Positions 52,597 through 61,367 of a DNA stretch of 64,000 bases are shown here, piece by piece (the stretch's first letter is position 1; every line of letters starts with the position of its first letter). A program made the translations under genes and the position numbers. Source of the stretch: Anaerolineales bacterium (GTDB taxonomy: Bacteria; Chloroflexota; Anaerolineae; 4572-78; J111); contig JACKAU010000012.1 of the NCBI GenBank assembly GCA_020634855.1, positions 62,001 through 126,000 on the forward strand. Reading direction: 5' to 3'. The notes under the pieces are model-generated. The model worked only from the letters and a program-made list of their open reading frames with translations, was not told where the DNA came from and made no database searches.

Positions 52597-52910
52597 TCAG
52601 GCTGCCGTTGCCTCGAACAACGGTTGAATATCCTGTAAATGGTCGGCATCTTGCCCGGCCTGCCATAAAATCGTAATTCTTTTTGCAAATTCAACCAAAA
52701 TTCTGCCGACGTGTTGGGAAATGCCCGCGCTAATCGCAGCCCCATTTCAGGCGTTACGGACTTACGCTCGTTGACAATGTAGGAAACGGCCTTGCGAGAA
52801 ACACCTATTGTTTCAGCCAGTTTGGTGTTAGAAATCCCCAACGGCACTAGATAAAGATTTTTGAGTATCCGGCCAGGGTGAGCCGGCTGCCTATTCTGTG
52901 GTCTCATCAT
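52597..52910 (-). CDS. higA: HigA-type antitoxin (frameshifted near the C terminus)
   Basis: The XRE helix-turn-helix reads HPGRILKNLYLVPLGISNTK, LAETIGVSRKAVSYIVNERK and EMGLRLARAFPNTSAEFWLN, the pattern of HigA/VapI antitoxins that begin with a Pro-Gly motif. As given, the frame runs on to 52518 with an atypical tail. Adding one base to the A4 run at 52667-52670 gives WQAGQDADHLQDIQPLFEA and a stop at 52597, the normal HigA C terminus, for a 104-residue protein. It lies 6 bases after higB, in the usual toxin-first order. Confidence 0.85.
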
Positions 52911-52916
52911 TGCCCC

Positions 52917-53195
52917 CTAATGATAATCTTCATAGTCTACTTCGTAAATATCGCCATTATCAAAACGGAAGGTTATTCTCCAATTCCCTGAAACCTTGAC
53001 GGCCCAACGGTTAGCTTGTTTGGGCTGTAATAGGTGCAAGCCTGAGCCTGGGAAGTTCAAGTCTTGAATAGTCGTCGCGGCGCTAAGTACATCTAATATA
53101 TCCGCCAGTTTGCCCGCGTGTATAGGTTGAATCCCCCTCTTTGTCCCATCATAAAAGAAGTCCTCTAACCCTTTGTGGCGAAATGACTTAATCAC
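52917..53195 (-). CDS. higB: HigB-type RelE-superfamily toxin
   Basis: A 92-residue mRNA interferase. KGLEDFFYDGTKRGIQPIHA, LNFPGSGLHLLQP and WAVKVSGNWRITFRFDNGDI, ending VDYEDYH, match HigB of the RelE/ParE fold almost throughout. The basic residues and R-x-T-F region that face the ribosomal A site are present. It precedes higA by 6 bases, and a strong promoter lies upstream, inside the 3' end of the integrase gene. Confidence 0.92.
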   Translation of the reverse strand: MIKSFRHKGLEDFFYDGTKRGIQPIHAGKLADILDVLSAATTIQDLNFPGSGLHLLQPKQANRWAVKVSGNWRITFRFDNGDIYEVDYEDYH

Positions 53196-53239
53196 GGGTA
53201 ATGCCCTTACTCATTCAGAATAACCCTCTCATTAAATGA

Positions 53240-53268
53240 ATTGTAACCGATAGGGTGACGCTTGTCAA
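53240..53268 (-). promoter_or_regulatory. Sigma-70-type promoter of higBA
   Basis: On the minus strand TTGACA (53268-53263), a 17-base spacer and TACAAT (53245-53240). The -35 overlaps the stop region of the integrase gene. HigA probably represses here. Confidence 0.75.
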
Positions 53269-54182
53269 ACCGGCACAAAATCACTAACGGTTGTCTCCAA
53301 ATCCAATTCCAGATTCAGATATCTTTGAGTAGTAGCCACCGAAGCATGGCCCAACAACTTCGATATCTGCGTGATTGGTACGCCAGCCTCGTAACCTAAT
53401 TGGGCATACGTCCGGCGTAGGTCGTGCGGTGCTAAGTCCGGCTTGCCGATAGCAGCACCCGCATTGCTCACAATGTGGAAGATGCCCACGGCGCTTAGAC
53501 TGTCACCAATGGCCCCGCCCTTGCCAATGCTGCGAGCAACCAGGCCCCCGCCGACAGTCGCTTTCCAACTATCGAGCAGGCTGGCCAGCGCGTCACTAAT
53601 CGGAACAACCCGATCCTTTGCACCCTTACCCTTCACATTCAGGACAGTTCGGAATCGATTCCCCATCGGCTGCAAAACCACGTCATCAAACGTAAGGTTA
53701 GCCAGTTCCTCACGGCGTAGCCCAGCGCCCACCAGCAGCCCCAGCACGAGCCGATCCCGCTTCCCTTGCAGACTATCCCCACACGTAGCCATAAGTCTTT
53801 TTACTTCGGCCTGGGTGAGCCAGGTATGCGCTCTCTGGCCCTTCGTGGCCTCGACCTTGATAGCCTCGTTTAGCGCGTCGATTCTAAAGACTGTGGCCTG
53901 TACAGCGCCGATATTCTCCGGCGTGGCCCCCGCTTTAGCCTTGAGTGCCACCTCATCACCCCACAGCCGGATAGCGGCCTTCAGGAAAGCACGGCTTGAC
54001 TTGCTCAGTCCCTGGGCGTAGGTGCCCAGCGCATCGGCGTCGGTAAGCCGGTTGCCGGTGTCGAGATAGCCGGTAATGGCCTTGGTGTATTGCTTTTTAG
54101 TGGAAGGTTGAAGCTTGGGATTAGATTCAATCAGTCTAATGATATCGGCTTGGGCCGGTTGGGTGGTAGTAATTGCGCTCAT
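53265..54182 (-). CDS. Tyrosine recombinase / integrase of the accessory element
   Basis: A 305-residue integrase. The N-terminal core-binding part (about 10-115) contains QPSTKKQYTKAITGYLDTG. The catalytic residues are R156 (GAGLRREEL), K184/K186 (VKGKGAKDR), H253-x-x-R256 (PHDLRRTYA), H279 (LLGHASVATT) and Y288. It is longer than the chromosomal Xer protein at 8338 and differs at the ends, so it probably integrates the element rather than resolving dimers. Its attachment sites could not be identified. No excisionase gene is obvious, though the RHH proteins are candidates. Confidence 0.9.
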   Translation of the reverse strand: MSAITTTQPAQADIIRLIESNPKLQPSTKKQYTKAITGYLDTGNRLTDADALGTYAQGLSKSSRAFLKAAIRLWGDEVALKAKAGATPENIGAVQATVFRIDALNEAIKVEATKGQRAHTWLTQAEVKRLMATCGDSLQGKRDRLVLGLLVGAGLRREELANLTFDDVVLQPMGNRFRTVLNVKGKGAKDRVVPISDALASLLDSWKATVGGGLVARSIGKGGAIGDSLSAVGIFHIVSNAGAAIGKPDLAPHDLRRTYAQLGYEAGVPITQISKLLGHASVATTQRYLNLELDLETTVSDFVPV

Positions 54183-54351
54183 TTTTGCCTCTTGTTGACA
54201 TAGTTTACTTACGCATATGTGAATTTCCGTAAGTAATTATATCATAGATGGGCCAGCGGTGGAAGTAGGGCAAAGGGTCTAATGTTAAGGAATGGTATAC
54301 TGGTTTGCCCAGGAGCAGATCGTGTGTTATTATCCGCTGCTATGAAACGAA

Positions 54352-54367
54352 AATGTTACATTTTTTC
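54352..54367. promoter_or_regulatory. AATGTTACATTTTTTC motif, copy 1
   Basis: The 12-base dyad AATGTTACATTT continues into a T-run; its one-base variant is at 55398-55413. The two copies flank the endonuclease gene. The terminator at 54368 begins right after it. Confidence 0.4.
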
Positions 54368-54400
54368 AAAGCCCTCGCCGATTGCGGCGGGGGCTTTTTT
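54368..54400 (+). terminator. Rho-independent terminator
   Basis: AAAGCCC (54368-54374) pairs with GGGCTTT (54391-54397), with inner CGCCG/CGGCG, followed by T. It lies 48 bases before the endonuclease start, so it closes an unannotated upstream transcript or acts as an attenuator. The rest of 54183-54351 shows no gene. Confidence 0.75.
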
Positions 54401-54447
54401 GATTCCGGTGATTTAATAATCATTCAAGCGAAAAGGAGAAAAAAACA

Positions 54448-55140
54448 ATGACGTTAGAAGATGTGATTTCTTCATGTGCTAAGTTCCTCGTAAAAACACA
54501 CATGGATCCCCCAAGCGCACCTAGCGGTTCAGAATTAAAGAATTGGGAAAGATACGTATTAAAGGCCATAGAACTTCGCGCCACAATCGGTCGAGATTTA
54601 TGTGACGACAATCCCTACGTCCCAGAGCTTATCTCGTATTTTTTCTGCGTTCGATTCCTCTCGCTAATGGAGGACGGGGTAAAGTCCTGCATTAATGCAG
54701 ATAATGACCCAGAAACAAACCACGAAAAAGCGTTGGATAGTTGTCTGCTCACCAAATCTCGACTGATGGAATATTATGATAAATGCGAGTCGCCCCTTGA
54801 GTCGGCTTTCTTAGTGTGCCTCCTTGCTCAAGGTTCAGGCATTTGGCTACCCGACGATGTATTCCACTGCCAACTGGCAGTAGATAATTACCGGTTGGAT
54901 TTTGCCTTCCAAGATGAAGCAAAAGGCGTAAAAATTAACGTGGAAACAGATGGCCATAACTTTCACGAAAGGAGTCCGGAGCAAGCAACACGTGATCGAC
55001 AACGGGATCGATACTTACAGGCGAATGGGTGGATCGTCCTTCGATTTCATCGGAAGGAACTTGAAGAAAAAATATTAACCTGCGCGAACGAAGTAGTAAA
55101 CCTTTATGAAAGGTCAATAGAAAAAGCGGAAAAAGCTTGA
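54448..55140 (+). CDS. PD-(D/E)XK endonuclease-like protein (DUF559/Vsr-type C terminus)
   Basis: A 230-residue protein. Residues 1-100 are helical and unassigned. The C-terminal half (about 110-225) resembles very-short-patch-repair and DUF559 nucleases: LESAFLVCLLAQ (Glu), VDNYRLDFAFQD (Asp), NVETDGHNFHER (Glu, Asp) and YLQANGWIVLRFHRKEL. This order of acidic residues matches the catalytic core. It may nick or cut DNA in defence or in transfer of the element. It starts after AAGGAGAAAAAAACA, a good ribosome site, and stands alone between two copies of a T-rich motif. Confidence 0.72.
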   Translation: MTLEDVISSCAKFLVKTHMDPPSAPSGSELKNWERYVLKAIELRATIGRDLCDDNPYVPELISYFFCVRFLSLMEDGVKSCINADNDPETNHEKALDSCLLTKSRLMEYYDKCESPLESAFLVCLLAQGSGIWLPDDVFHCQLAVDNYRLDFAFQDEAKGVKINVETDGHNFHERSPEQATRDRQRDRYLQANGWIVLRFHRKELEEKILTCANEVVNLYERSIEKAEKA

Positions 55141-55509
55141 TATATCAACCATTGGGAATCCCTGGGGATTTTGAACCCACCAAGAAAATCTTAGTGGATT
55201 TTTGATCCTATCGGCTGTGGGAATTCCCCAGGGAATTTGGAAACTCGCCAAAATTTTAAGGTTAACATAAATAATTAATTTTATCAATCGAATGAGGTTA
55301 TTTAACTGGGATTTGTCAAGTAAATTCGGCTCATTGACTTTGATAATTATGAGATATTGCTCTATTCACTTGATAAATACAAGCTAATTTAACTGGAAAT
55401 GTAACATTTTTTCGTGTAGACCGATTCGACAACCCACCAAGGTTGGATATCATTACATGAACATCTGTGCTACGAAATTCTACTCAGTAGTCCTTAAGGA
55501 GGCATAACA
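55141..55509. other. AT-rich intergenic region with repeated sites
   Basis: No gene is seen. Two near-palindromes ATTCCCYRGGGAAT are at 55157 and 55223, ATTTAACTGG occurs twice (about 55302 and 55387), and AATGTAACATTTTTTC is at 55398-55413. Richness in direct repeats would fit a regulatory or replication region. Confidence 0.45.
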
Positions 55510-55689
55510 ATGCAACAGAAGTTACGGAATGGCAGGGTATCAACCAGTCTGTGGCTCGAAGTCGAGCTACGCAAGGCACTCGACAAAAAGGCCGAAGCGG
55601 AGCGGCGATCCGTAAGTCAGCAGTTGATCTGTTATCTTGAACGTGGTCTTAAAGCCGATGGCGTCTTGGGTGAAGCTAATGGGAAATAG
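55510..55689 (+). CDS. Ribbon-helix-helix protein
   Basis: A 59-residue protein read from an ATG with a perfect AAGGAGG site. RVSTSLWLEVELRKALDKKA is the beta strand and first helix, and ERRSVSQQLICYLERGLKA is the second helix of an RHH (Arc/CopG) dimer. It probably regulates the downstream genes or acts in plasmid-type copy control or excision. The following frame overlaps its end by a few bases (ATGGGAAATAG), marking an operon. Confidence 0.75.
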   Translation: MQQKLRNGRVSTSLWLEVELRKALDKKAEAERRSVSQQLICYLERGLKADGVLGEANGK

Positions 55690-55837
55690 CGAACTAACGG
55701 AGCAACAACGTCTGTGGGGCCAGCTTTATCATTGGCTGCACCAAAGGGCCGAATGGCTCCGACAGCAACAGCGCACTACCCGGCAATCAGGCGAAGCAAC
55801 AGAGCCGAATAAGGAGACAGCGCATGAGCAGCGTTGA
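55679..55837 (+). CDS. Small basic/helical protein in the RHH operon
   Basis: A 52-residue protein beginning MGNSELTEQQRLWGQLY and continuing WLHQRAEWLRQQQRTT, likely a single helix pair. The ATG overlaps the RHH stop, as in translational coupling. No family was recognised. Confidence 0.55.
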   Translation: MGNSELTEQQRLWGQLYHWLHQRAEWLRQQQRTTRQSGEATEPNKETAHEQR

Positions 55838-55997
55838 AACTGGGTCAAGCCCGCTCTGGCGCGTCTATGAGATTTTGCTCAAATTAGCAGAGCGCGGTGA
55901 ACAAACTGAAGAACAATCGAATAGCCGGGGTGAAGTGCCAGGAGACCACGAACCCCGGCCAGTCAGCGCAGAGGCAAAGGAGCCGGTTGTGAAATGA
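55824..55997 (+). CDS. Small acidic protein in the RHH operon
   Basis: A 57-residue protein, SSVETGSSPLWRVYEILLKL followed by a disordered Glu/Pro tail. AAGGAG precedes the ATG and its start overlaps the previous gene by 14 bases. Unknown function; the three small genes form one operon that ends at the hairpin at 56013. Confidence 0.55.
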   Translation: MSSVETGSSPLWRVYEILLKLAERGEQTEEQSNSRGEVPGDHEPRPVSAEAKEPVVK

Positions 55998-56012
55998 GGG
56001 AGAAAGAAAAAT

Positions 56013-56046
56013 CCCACGGTAATTAGGTGGGAACCGTGGGGCTTTT
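56013..56046 (+). terminator. Terminator of the RHH operon
   Basis: CCCACGGT (56013-56020) pairs with ACCGTGGG (56033-56040), then GCTTTTC. Confidence 0.8.
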
Positions 56047-56174
56047 CAAGAGAATCTAAGAATTAATTAGCCAGTAGATATCTTACCACAACGCCCCCCG
56101 ACGTACAAACAAACCCACCTAACAAAAATTTAATCCAAATTCAAACTTAATTTCCTGGGTCAAAAGGAAATATT

Positions 56175-56384
56175 TTGAATACCGTAAAAATCCCAACCAT
56201 TACCTCAAAGCAACTCAACTACGCGGTTAGCTTGATTGTCAAAACCGGCAAAGCCAAATACCGCCAAATTAAAACGGAGCAAGACATTCCGGCGGATAAA
56301 ACGTTGTCTCAGCTCACAAAAGCTGAGGCTACCCAGTTGATAGGCGCGTTGAAGGCCGAAGTCGAGGGTATGCGCCGTGGATAA
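56175..56384 (+). CDS. Small protein preceding the primase gene
   Basis: A 69-residue protein starting at a TTG after AAAAGGAAA. IPTITSKQLNYAVSLIVKTG and LSQLTKAEATQLIGALKAEV suggest a small helical domain like those found next to phage primases or single-strand-binding proteins (DUF3072-like fold). It overlaps the primase start by 8 bases, so the two are coupled. Confidence 0.6.
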   Translation: MNTVKIPTITSKQLNYAVSLIVKTGKAKYRQIKTEQDIPADKTLSQLTKAEATQLIGALKAEVEGMRRG

Positions 56385-58743
56385 CGCCCTTAATACCCTC
56401 AAACAATACCCGCTATGGACCGGCTGCAAAATTCCCGACAAAACGCCGCTCAATCCACACACAGGCGGCAATGCCCAAAGCAACAATCCTCAGACCTTCG
56501 GCACGTTTGCCCAGGTCGAAGCCGCCAAAGCTCGATTCGGCTGGACACACATCGGCTTCGGCTTTGTGCCTGAAGTTGTGGAAATTATGGGCATCGACAT
56601 CGATAAATGTGTCGATGAAGATGGCACCATTGAACCGTGGGCAATGGAGATAATCAAGCGAATCGATTCCTATGCTGAGTTTAGTCCATCAGGGCAGGGC
56701 GTCCATATCCTCTGTTACGGGGTATTGCCCAAAAATATAGGAGCCAACGACGCGCCGGAAACGTGCGAGATGTACGATCATGGGCGTTGGTTTACCGTTA
56801 CCGGCGATCACGTTCCAGGGACGCCAGCCACCATAAAGCGACGTGGCCGGCAGGTTTTGGACCTTCACGCCGACATGGAGAAGCGAATCGAGCAGCACAA
56901 ACGAGCGCAGCGACCACAGCCGAAGCCGGTAGCTACTGCTGTTTCGACCGGCCGTCAAGAGAAATATGGTCAAGCGGCTTTTGAAAGTGAACTCGCAACG
57001 CTGGCCAGCACAGGCGAAGGGGCGCGTAACGAGCAGCTATTCAAATCTACTGCCGCCCTTCGGGAACTGGCCAACGCCGGGGCGCTGGATTGGGCCACGG
57101 TTGAGCCTGCTCTATATGACACCGCGCTGGCTATCGGCTTAGGCGAAATCGAAACGATTAAAACAATCGAGAGCGCCAAAAAGCGGGTTAACGGAACGGT
57201 CAGAGATATACCACCGCTCGATTCAGTCAGAACCGACGCGCACTTTCAACCCTCTCCCCAGCAGGATGGGCCGACACAACAGCGAGTAGAGCCGGCCCTG
57301 AGTGAAAAGAATTTTTGGCTTTCTGTTGAGGAAATTACAAAAAAGTTTTTTCCAAGGGAAGAAACCGGCGATGCTGAAGTGCTGGCCGCTCTTTACCAGC
57401 GACGGATTGTTTACGATCATGCCGAGAAAAAGTGGTATCTATGGAATGGTAATCACTGGGTTGAGGATAAAAAGAAGCGAGTTATTACTTTCCTTTCAAG
57501 TAAAGTGGCTGCCCAATACCTTCACGCCGCTGCGGAAATTAAAGGCCGGGCTGATAATGAAGCGGACAAGGCGATAGCCGAAGAGGAAACCAAAAGGCTT
57601 CAAAAACGAGCTTCGAGCCTACGATTCAAAACCAGAATCAAAAACGTGCTGGAGCTTGCCAGTTCAGTCGATACTCTGGCCCTAAGCGGCGATGAATGGG
57701 AAACCGATCCAAACTTGCTGGCTGTCGAAAATGGCATTATTGATCTGAAAACTGGAAAGTTTAGGCCGGGCCAGCCCGAGGGGTATATCCGCACTTTCGC
57801 TCCGGTTGAATGGAAAGGACTCGACGCACCGGCCCCCAGGTTTGAGCAGTTCTTACAGGAAATCTTCGCCGGCGACTCTGAACTTATTAGATTTGTTCAA
57901 AGGCTTCTGGGCCATGCCTTATTAGGGCAAGTCTATGAGCATGTTTTGCCGATTTTTTGGGGTGAAGGGCGTAACGGTAAGGATACCCTTATCGAAACGC
58001 TTAACCACGTCTTAGGTGATTTGGCCGGGCCAGCGTCGAAGGACGTGCTAATCGAGGGCCGAAACATCAACCCTGGTGGCCCTACTCCCCACCTGTACAG
58101 CCTTCGATTCCTTCGGCTGACTTGGGTTAATGAGACGCGGGCCGGGGCAAAACTCAACGCTGAACAGGCTAAATGGCTAACCGGCGGATCTTCCATTACC
58201 GCCAGGCCACTGCATAGTAACCCAGCTACATTCAGGCCAAAACACGCGTTGATTCTAATCACGAACCATAAGCCGAAAGCTGATCCTGATGACTACGCAC
58301 TTTGGAAGCGCGTTCTACTCATTCCATTTACTCAAGCATTTGTGGACAAACCCGTTGCCTTTAATGAACACAAAGCCGATCCCAACCTACTCGAAAAGCT
58401 GAGAGAAGAATCCCCAGGGATTTTAGCGTGGTTGGTTCGGGGGTGTCTAGCATGGCGCAATATCGGCTTAAACCCTCCTTCAAGTGTGAGGGCTGCGACT
58501 GATGACTACCAGACTGAAGAAGATGACATTTCGCAATTCATTGATGAATGTTGTGTTATCCGGCCAGAGGCAAGTGTCAAAGCATCTGACTTATTCAAGG
58601 CATACCAAAAATGGGCGGCTGACAATGGAATTGCAGACATCAAGAACAACAAGGCGTTTGGCAAAAAAGTTGCCAAGCAGTACGAACGGTCCCGTTCGTC
58701 AAATAACCGAATCTATCGAGGGATCGGCTTAATGCAAGATTAG
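56377..58743 (+). CDS. Primase-polymerase / SF3 helicase fusion (NrS-1-like N terminus, D5-like C terminus)
   Basis: A 788-residue replication protein. The N-terminal part (1-170) carries MGIDIDKCVDEDGT, IDSYAEFSPSGQGVHILCYG and YDHGRWFTVTGDH, the pattern of phage NrS-1-type primase-polymerases and related DUF5906 proteins. The C-terminal half is a D5-like superfamily 3 helicase: Walker A FWGEGRNGKDTLIE (about 525-538), Walker B-like LTWVNETRAG and ALILITNHKP as the third motif. A D5-type C-terminal domain follows. It should prime and unwind the element's own origin. The start is a GTG. Homologues drive plasmid and phage satellite replication. Confidence 0.88.
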   Translation: MDNALNTLKQYPLWTGCKIPDKTPLNPHTGGNAQSNNPQTFGTFAQVEAAKARFGWTHIGFGFVPEVVEIMGIDIDKCVDEDGTIEPWAMEIIKRIDSYAEFSPSGQGVHILCYGVLPKNIGANDAPETCEMYDHGRWFTVTGDHVPGTPATIKRRGRQVLDLHADMEKRIEQHKRAQRPQPKPVATAVSTGRQEKYGQAAFESELATLASTGEGARNEQLFKSTAALRELANAGALDWATVEPALYDTALAIGLGEIETIKTIESAKKRVNGTVRDIPPLDSVRTDAHFQPSPQQDGPTQQRVEPALSEKNFWLSVEEITKKFFPREETGDAEVLAALYQRRIVYDHAEKKWYLWNGNHWVEDKKKRVITFLSSKVAAQYLHAAAEIKGRADNEADKAIAEEETKRLQKRASSLRFKTRIKNVLELASSVDTLALSGDEWETDPNLLAVENGIIDLKTGKFRPGQPEGYIRTFAPVEWKGLDAPAPRFEQFLQEIFAGDSELIRFVQRLLGHALLGQVYEHVLPIFWGEGRNGKDTLIETLNHVLGDLAGPASKDVLIEGRNINPGGPTPHLYSLRFLRLTWVNETRAGAKLNAEQAKWLTGGSSITARPLHSNPATFRPKHALILITNHKPKADPDDYALWKRVLLIPFTQAFVDKPVAFNEHKADPNLLEKLREESPGILAWLVRGCLAWRNIGLNPPSSVRAATDDYQTEEDDISQFIDECCVIRPEASVKASDLFKAYQKWAADNGIADIKNNKAFGKKVAKQYERSRSSNNRIYRGIGLMQD

Positions 58744-58847
58744 TGTAGGGATGTAGGGTGTGTAGGGTGATTCAGTATTTTTTCTATACGCGAGAAAAAT
58801 ATCATGAAAAGAACCTGATCTACCCTACACACCCTACACACCCTGCA
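58744..58847. repeat. Large inverted repeat after the primase gene, candidate origin
   Basis: TGTAGGGTGTGTAGGGT-type arms (58744-58769) face ACCCTACACACCCTACACA (58822-58847) with few mismatches. The core holds a second hairpin, ATTTTTTCT against AGAAAAAT. Each arm is itself a direct repeat of GTAGGGTGT. It begins in the primase stop codon. Confidence 0.75.
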
Positions 58848-58883
58848 CTTTTACTCCAATGGTTAGCATAGGAATGAGAAATA

Positions 58884-59093
58884 ATGGCAAGTAAGACACA
58901 AGAGCAAACAGAAATATCCGAACTTCAACGGCAGCGGCGGGTCGATCCCGACGTTACCCGCCACATCCTGGCTGAGTGGGAAGCCGAAGGCTGGCCCGAC
59001 ATCTGGCCCTATGAACTCTACAACGCCGCTCGTGATGAGTGGGTTGAGTTCGATTCGCCGGAAGCGTTGAAGGCTGCGACAGTCGGTGATTAA
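58884..59093 (+). CDS. Small acidic protein of unknown function
   Basis: A 69-residue protein, SKTQEQTEISELQRQRRVDP then HILAEWEAEGWPDIWPYELY, rich in Trp and Glu. It could be a small DNA-mimic or inhibitor-type protein, but nothing proves this. The weak AT-rich start gives only moderate support. Confidence 0.5.
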   Translation: MASKTQEQTEISELQRQRRVDPDVTRHILAEWEAEGWPDIWPYELYNAARDEWVEFDSPEALKAATVGD

Positions 59094-59296
59094 AGTTGAT
59101 TCCTTGGGGAATCTATCGACCCTCAATTCCCCAGGGATTTGGCTCCAATTCTCAAACTGATTTCTAACAAACTTTTAACCCCAAAGCTATGTTTTCTCGC
59201 TTCAATAATATGATAAAGTTTAGCTCTTTTCAAAGTAAATTGGCGGTTCACAACCGGCTGCAATATCAGTTCAATGGAGAATTATTGGAGGGTATC

Positions 59297-61351
59297 ATGG
59301 CGCAAATTTATGGAAACCCTGGCCCTGAATGGGGCGATCAATTCGTCTACGAGGCATTGTCCAAACTGCCTGACGATCTGATTATCTATCCTCAACCGAA
59401 ACTGGCATACAAACGCCAGACGCCTCGTTATCCTGATTACGCCATTGTGTACCCGAAGAAGGGTGTCATCATACTAGAGGTAAAAGATTGGGTTGAAATA
59501 ATCGAGTATGATCGCAACTCCGCTACCATACGCCGAAGGGACGGTTCTGAGGCAACAGAATCAAGTCCGGTCGAACAAGCCCGAGCTGCCGCGCACCTGC
59601 TTGAGAATATACTCAAGGCTGATGAGAACTTGGTAAGAGATCAAGGCAAGCTTCGTTTTCCTTATGCCTACGCTGGTGTTTTGCCCCATCAACCAACCCA
59701 GGTTATTCAACAGCTAGAAAGGGAATGGGGCGAAGGCTTTATTTTTGGCAAGGATGACTTACAGCCGGAAAAGCTTATGAAAAGGCTTCAAGAAATCCCG
59801 ACCCCTTTCAACTGTCGTATGTTTGAACATGAAGTAAGAATCGCCTGTGCTACCATCAAGCCTGGAAATAAGCGCATAGATAGGGCCACCGGGCAGTTTA
59901 AGGGCCTCATTGACCGCAACCAGGAAAAGATAGCCAGAGAACCTATTGCTGCCCGGCCCGATGCCAGCGAAAGAAGAAAGCGGGAAGCTACTCAGCCAGC
60001 ATTGGATTTCCAAGAGAAGGTCAATATTCCGGCTGAGGTCACAGAACTGACAACAAAGCTGAATGTACGCCTGGTAAGAGGCTTTGCCGGAACCGGCAAA
60101 ACAGATGTGCTTATCCTCAGAGCGGAGTTTCTTCACGAACAATACCCCGATTCTGATATTCTGGTTACCACGTTCAACGATCCCGTTTATGCGAATCGAC
60201 TGTTACCAGAATTAAAACATCTTCAACCCAAAGTGGACATTATTAAATTCACCAGCCTTTGTACCCCAATCTATAAAACAAGACACGAATGGCGAAAGCC
60301 ACAGTCGGTCGAAGGAGTGGTTGCCAAGTTGGAAAGCGAAAATTCACTGGTCAAAGACTTCGGCGTAGCCTTCCTTGCTGATGAATTCAAGTGGATGAAG
60401 GAAACGGAAAGGGCCAAAAGGAACGTTTACGTCTTAAAAATACGCGAGGGCCGGGGCGGTCCTGAAGGGCGCACCCTGGGGAAGGCGATGAAGAATTCAG
60501 TTTTTGACCTCTTCGAGATTTACCAGGGGATGCTACAAAAGATTAACGCTCACGATTGGGAGGATATTTACGAAAAGACGCTGGAATGTCTGCGCGATGG
60601 AATCGAACCGGAGAAGAAATATGATGTTATCCTGATTGATTAAGCTCAACATTTCGCACCCACCTGGGTCAAAATCATAAAGGAATTCCTGAAACCGGGT
60701 GGAACGTTGTTTATCTGCGATGATCCTTCCCAGAGCGTTTACCGGCATTACAGTTGGCGGCAAAAGGGCATCGACGTTGTTGGCCGGACGCGCTGGCTGA
60801 AAATACCTTATCGTAACACGCGCCAAATATTTGAAGCGGCCTACGCCCTCATTGACACGGATCCAATGGCTCAAAAGTTGTTGACCGAAGATGGGGAAAA
60901 ATCGCAGCCTGATTTAAAGAACACTGCGCTTCGAGACGGACCAAAGCCCCAAGTCCACAGGTTTTCATCGGCCCAAGATGAGCAATCCTTTATTTGCCAA
61001 CGGGTAAAGTATCTTATCGAGAAAGAAGGGCTACGCCCTGAAGAGGTTGGGGTACTTCACGATAAGGCTTACGTTCTGCGGAATTTCCGATCTGTCTTAC
61101 CTTACGGCGTACAGTGCTTTGAAACGAAGAAGCAAACCGGCCTGGAATATAGGGCCATCTTTATACCAGAAATAGAAGGAATGTCTGAACGCACCGTGGG
61201 CCTGGATTGGAATGAAGACCAAAGCCGACAGCGGCTTAAATTCTACATGACTCTCACCCGTGCGCGGGAACAAGTCTACATCTCATATCGGCAAAAATGG
61301 CCTGGACTGCTTGATCCGATAAAGCCCTATGTTGAATGGATTCAGCACTAG
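59297..61351 (+). pseudogene. NERD-domain UvrD-like helicase, stopped at the Walker B glutamate
   Basis: GGAGGG precedes the ATG at 59297. Residues 10-120 are a NERD nuclease-related domain (PRYPDYAIVYPKKG, VIILEVKDW). GFAGTGKTDVLILRAEFLH (about 258-276) is Walker A of a UvrD-type helicase. The frame stops in the Walker B segment: YDVILID is followed by TAA (60641-60643) and then AQHFAPTWVKII, where family members have the glutamate of DEAQ. A GAA to TAA change explains it. Downstream the same frame holds SQSVYRHYSW, GLEYRAIFIPEIEGM and TLTRAREQVYIS up to 61351. Both halves are otherwise intact, 684 residues in all. Confidence 0.85.
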
Positions 61352-61367
61352 CCGACGGCAGGTTGAC

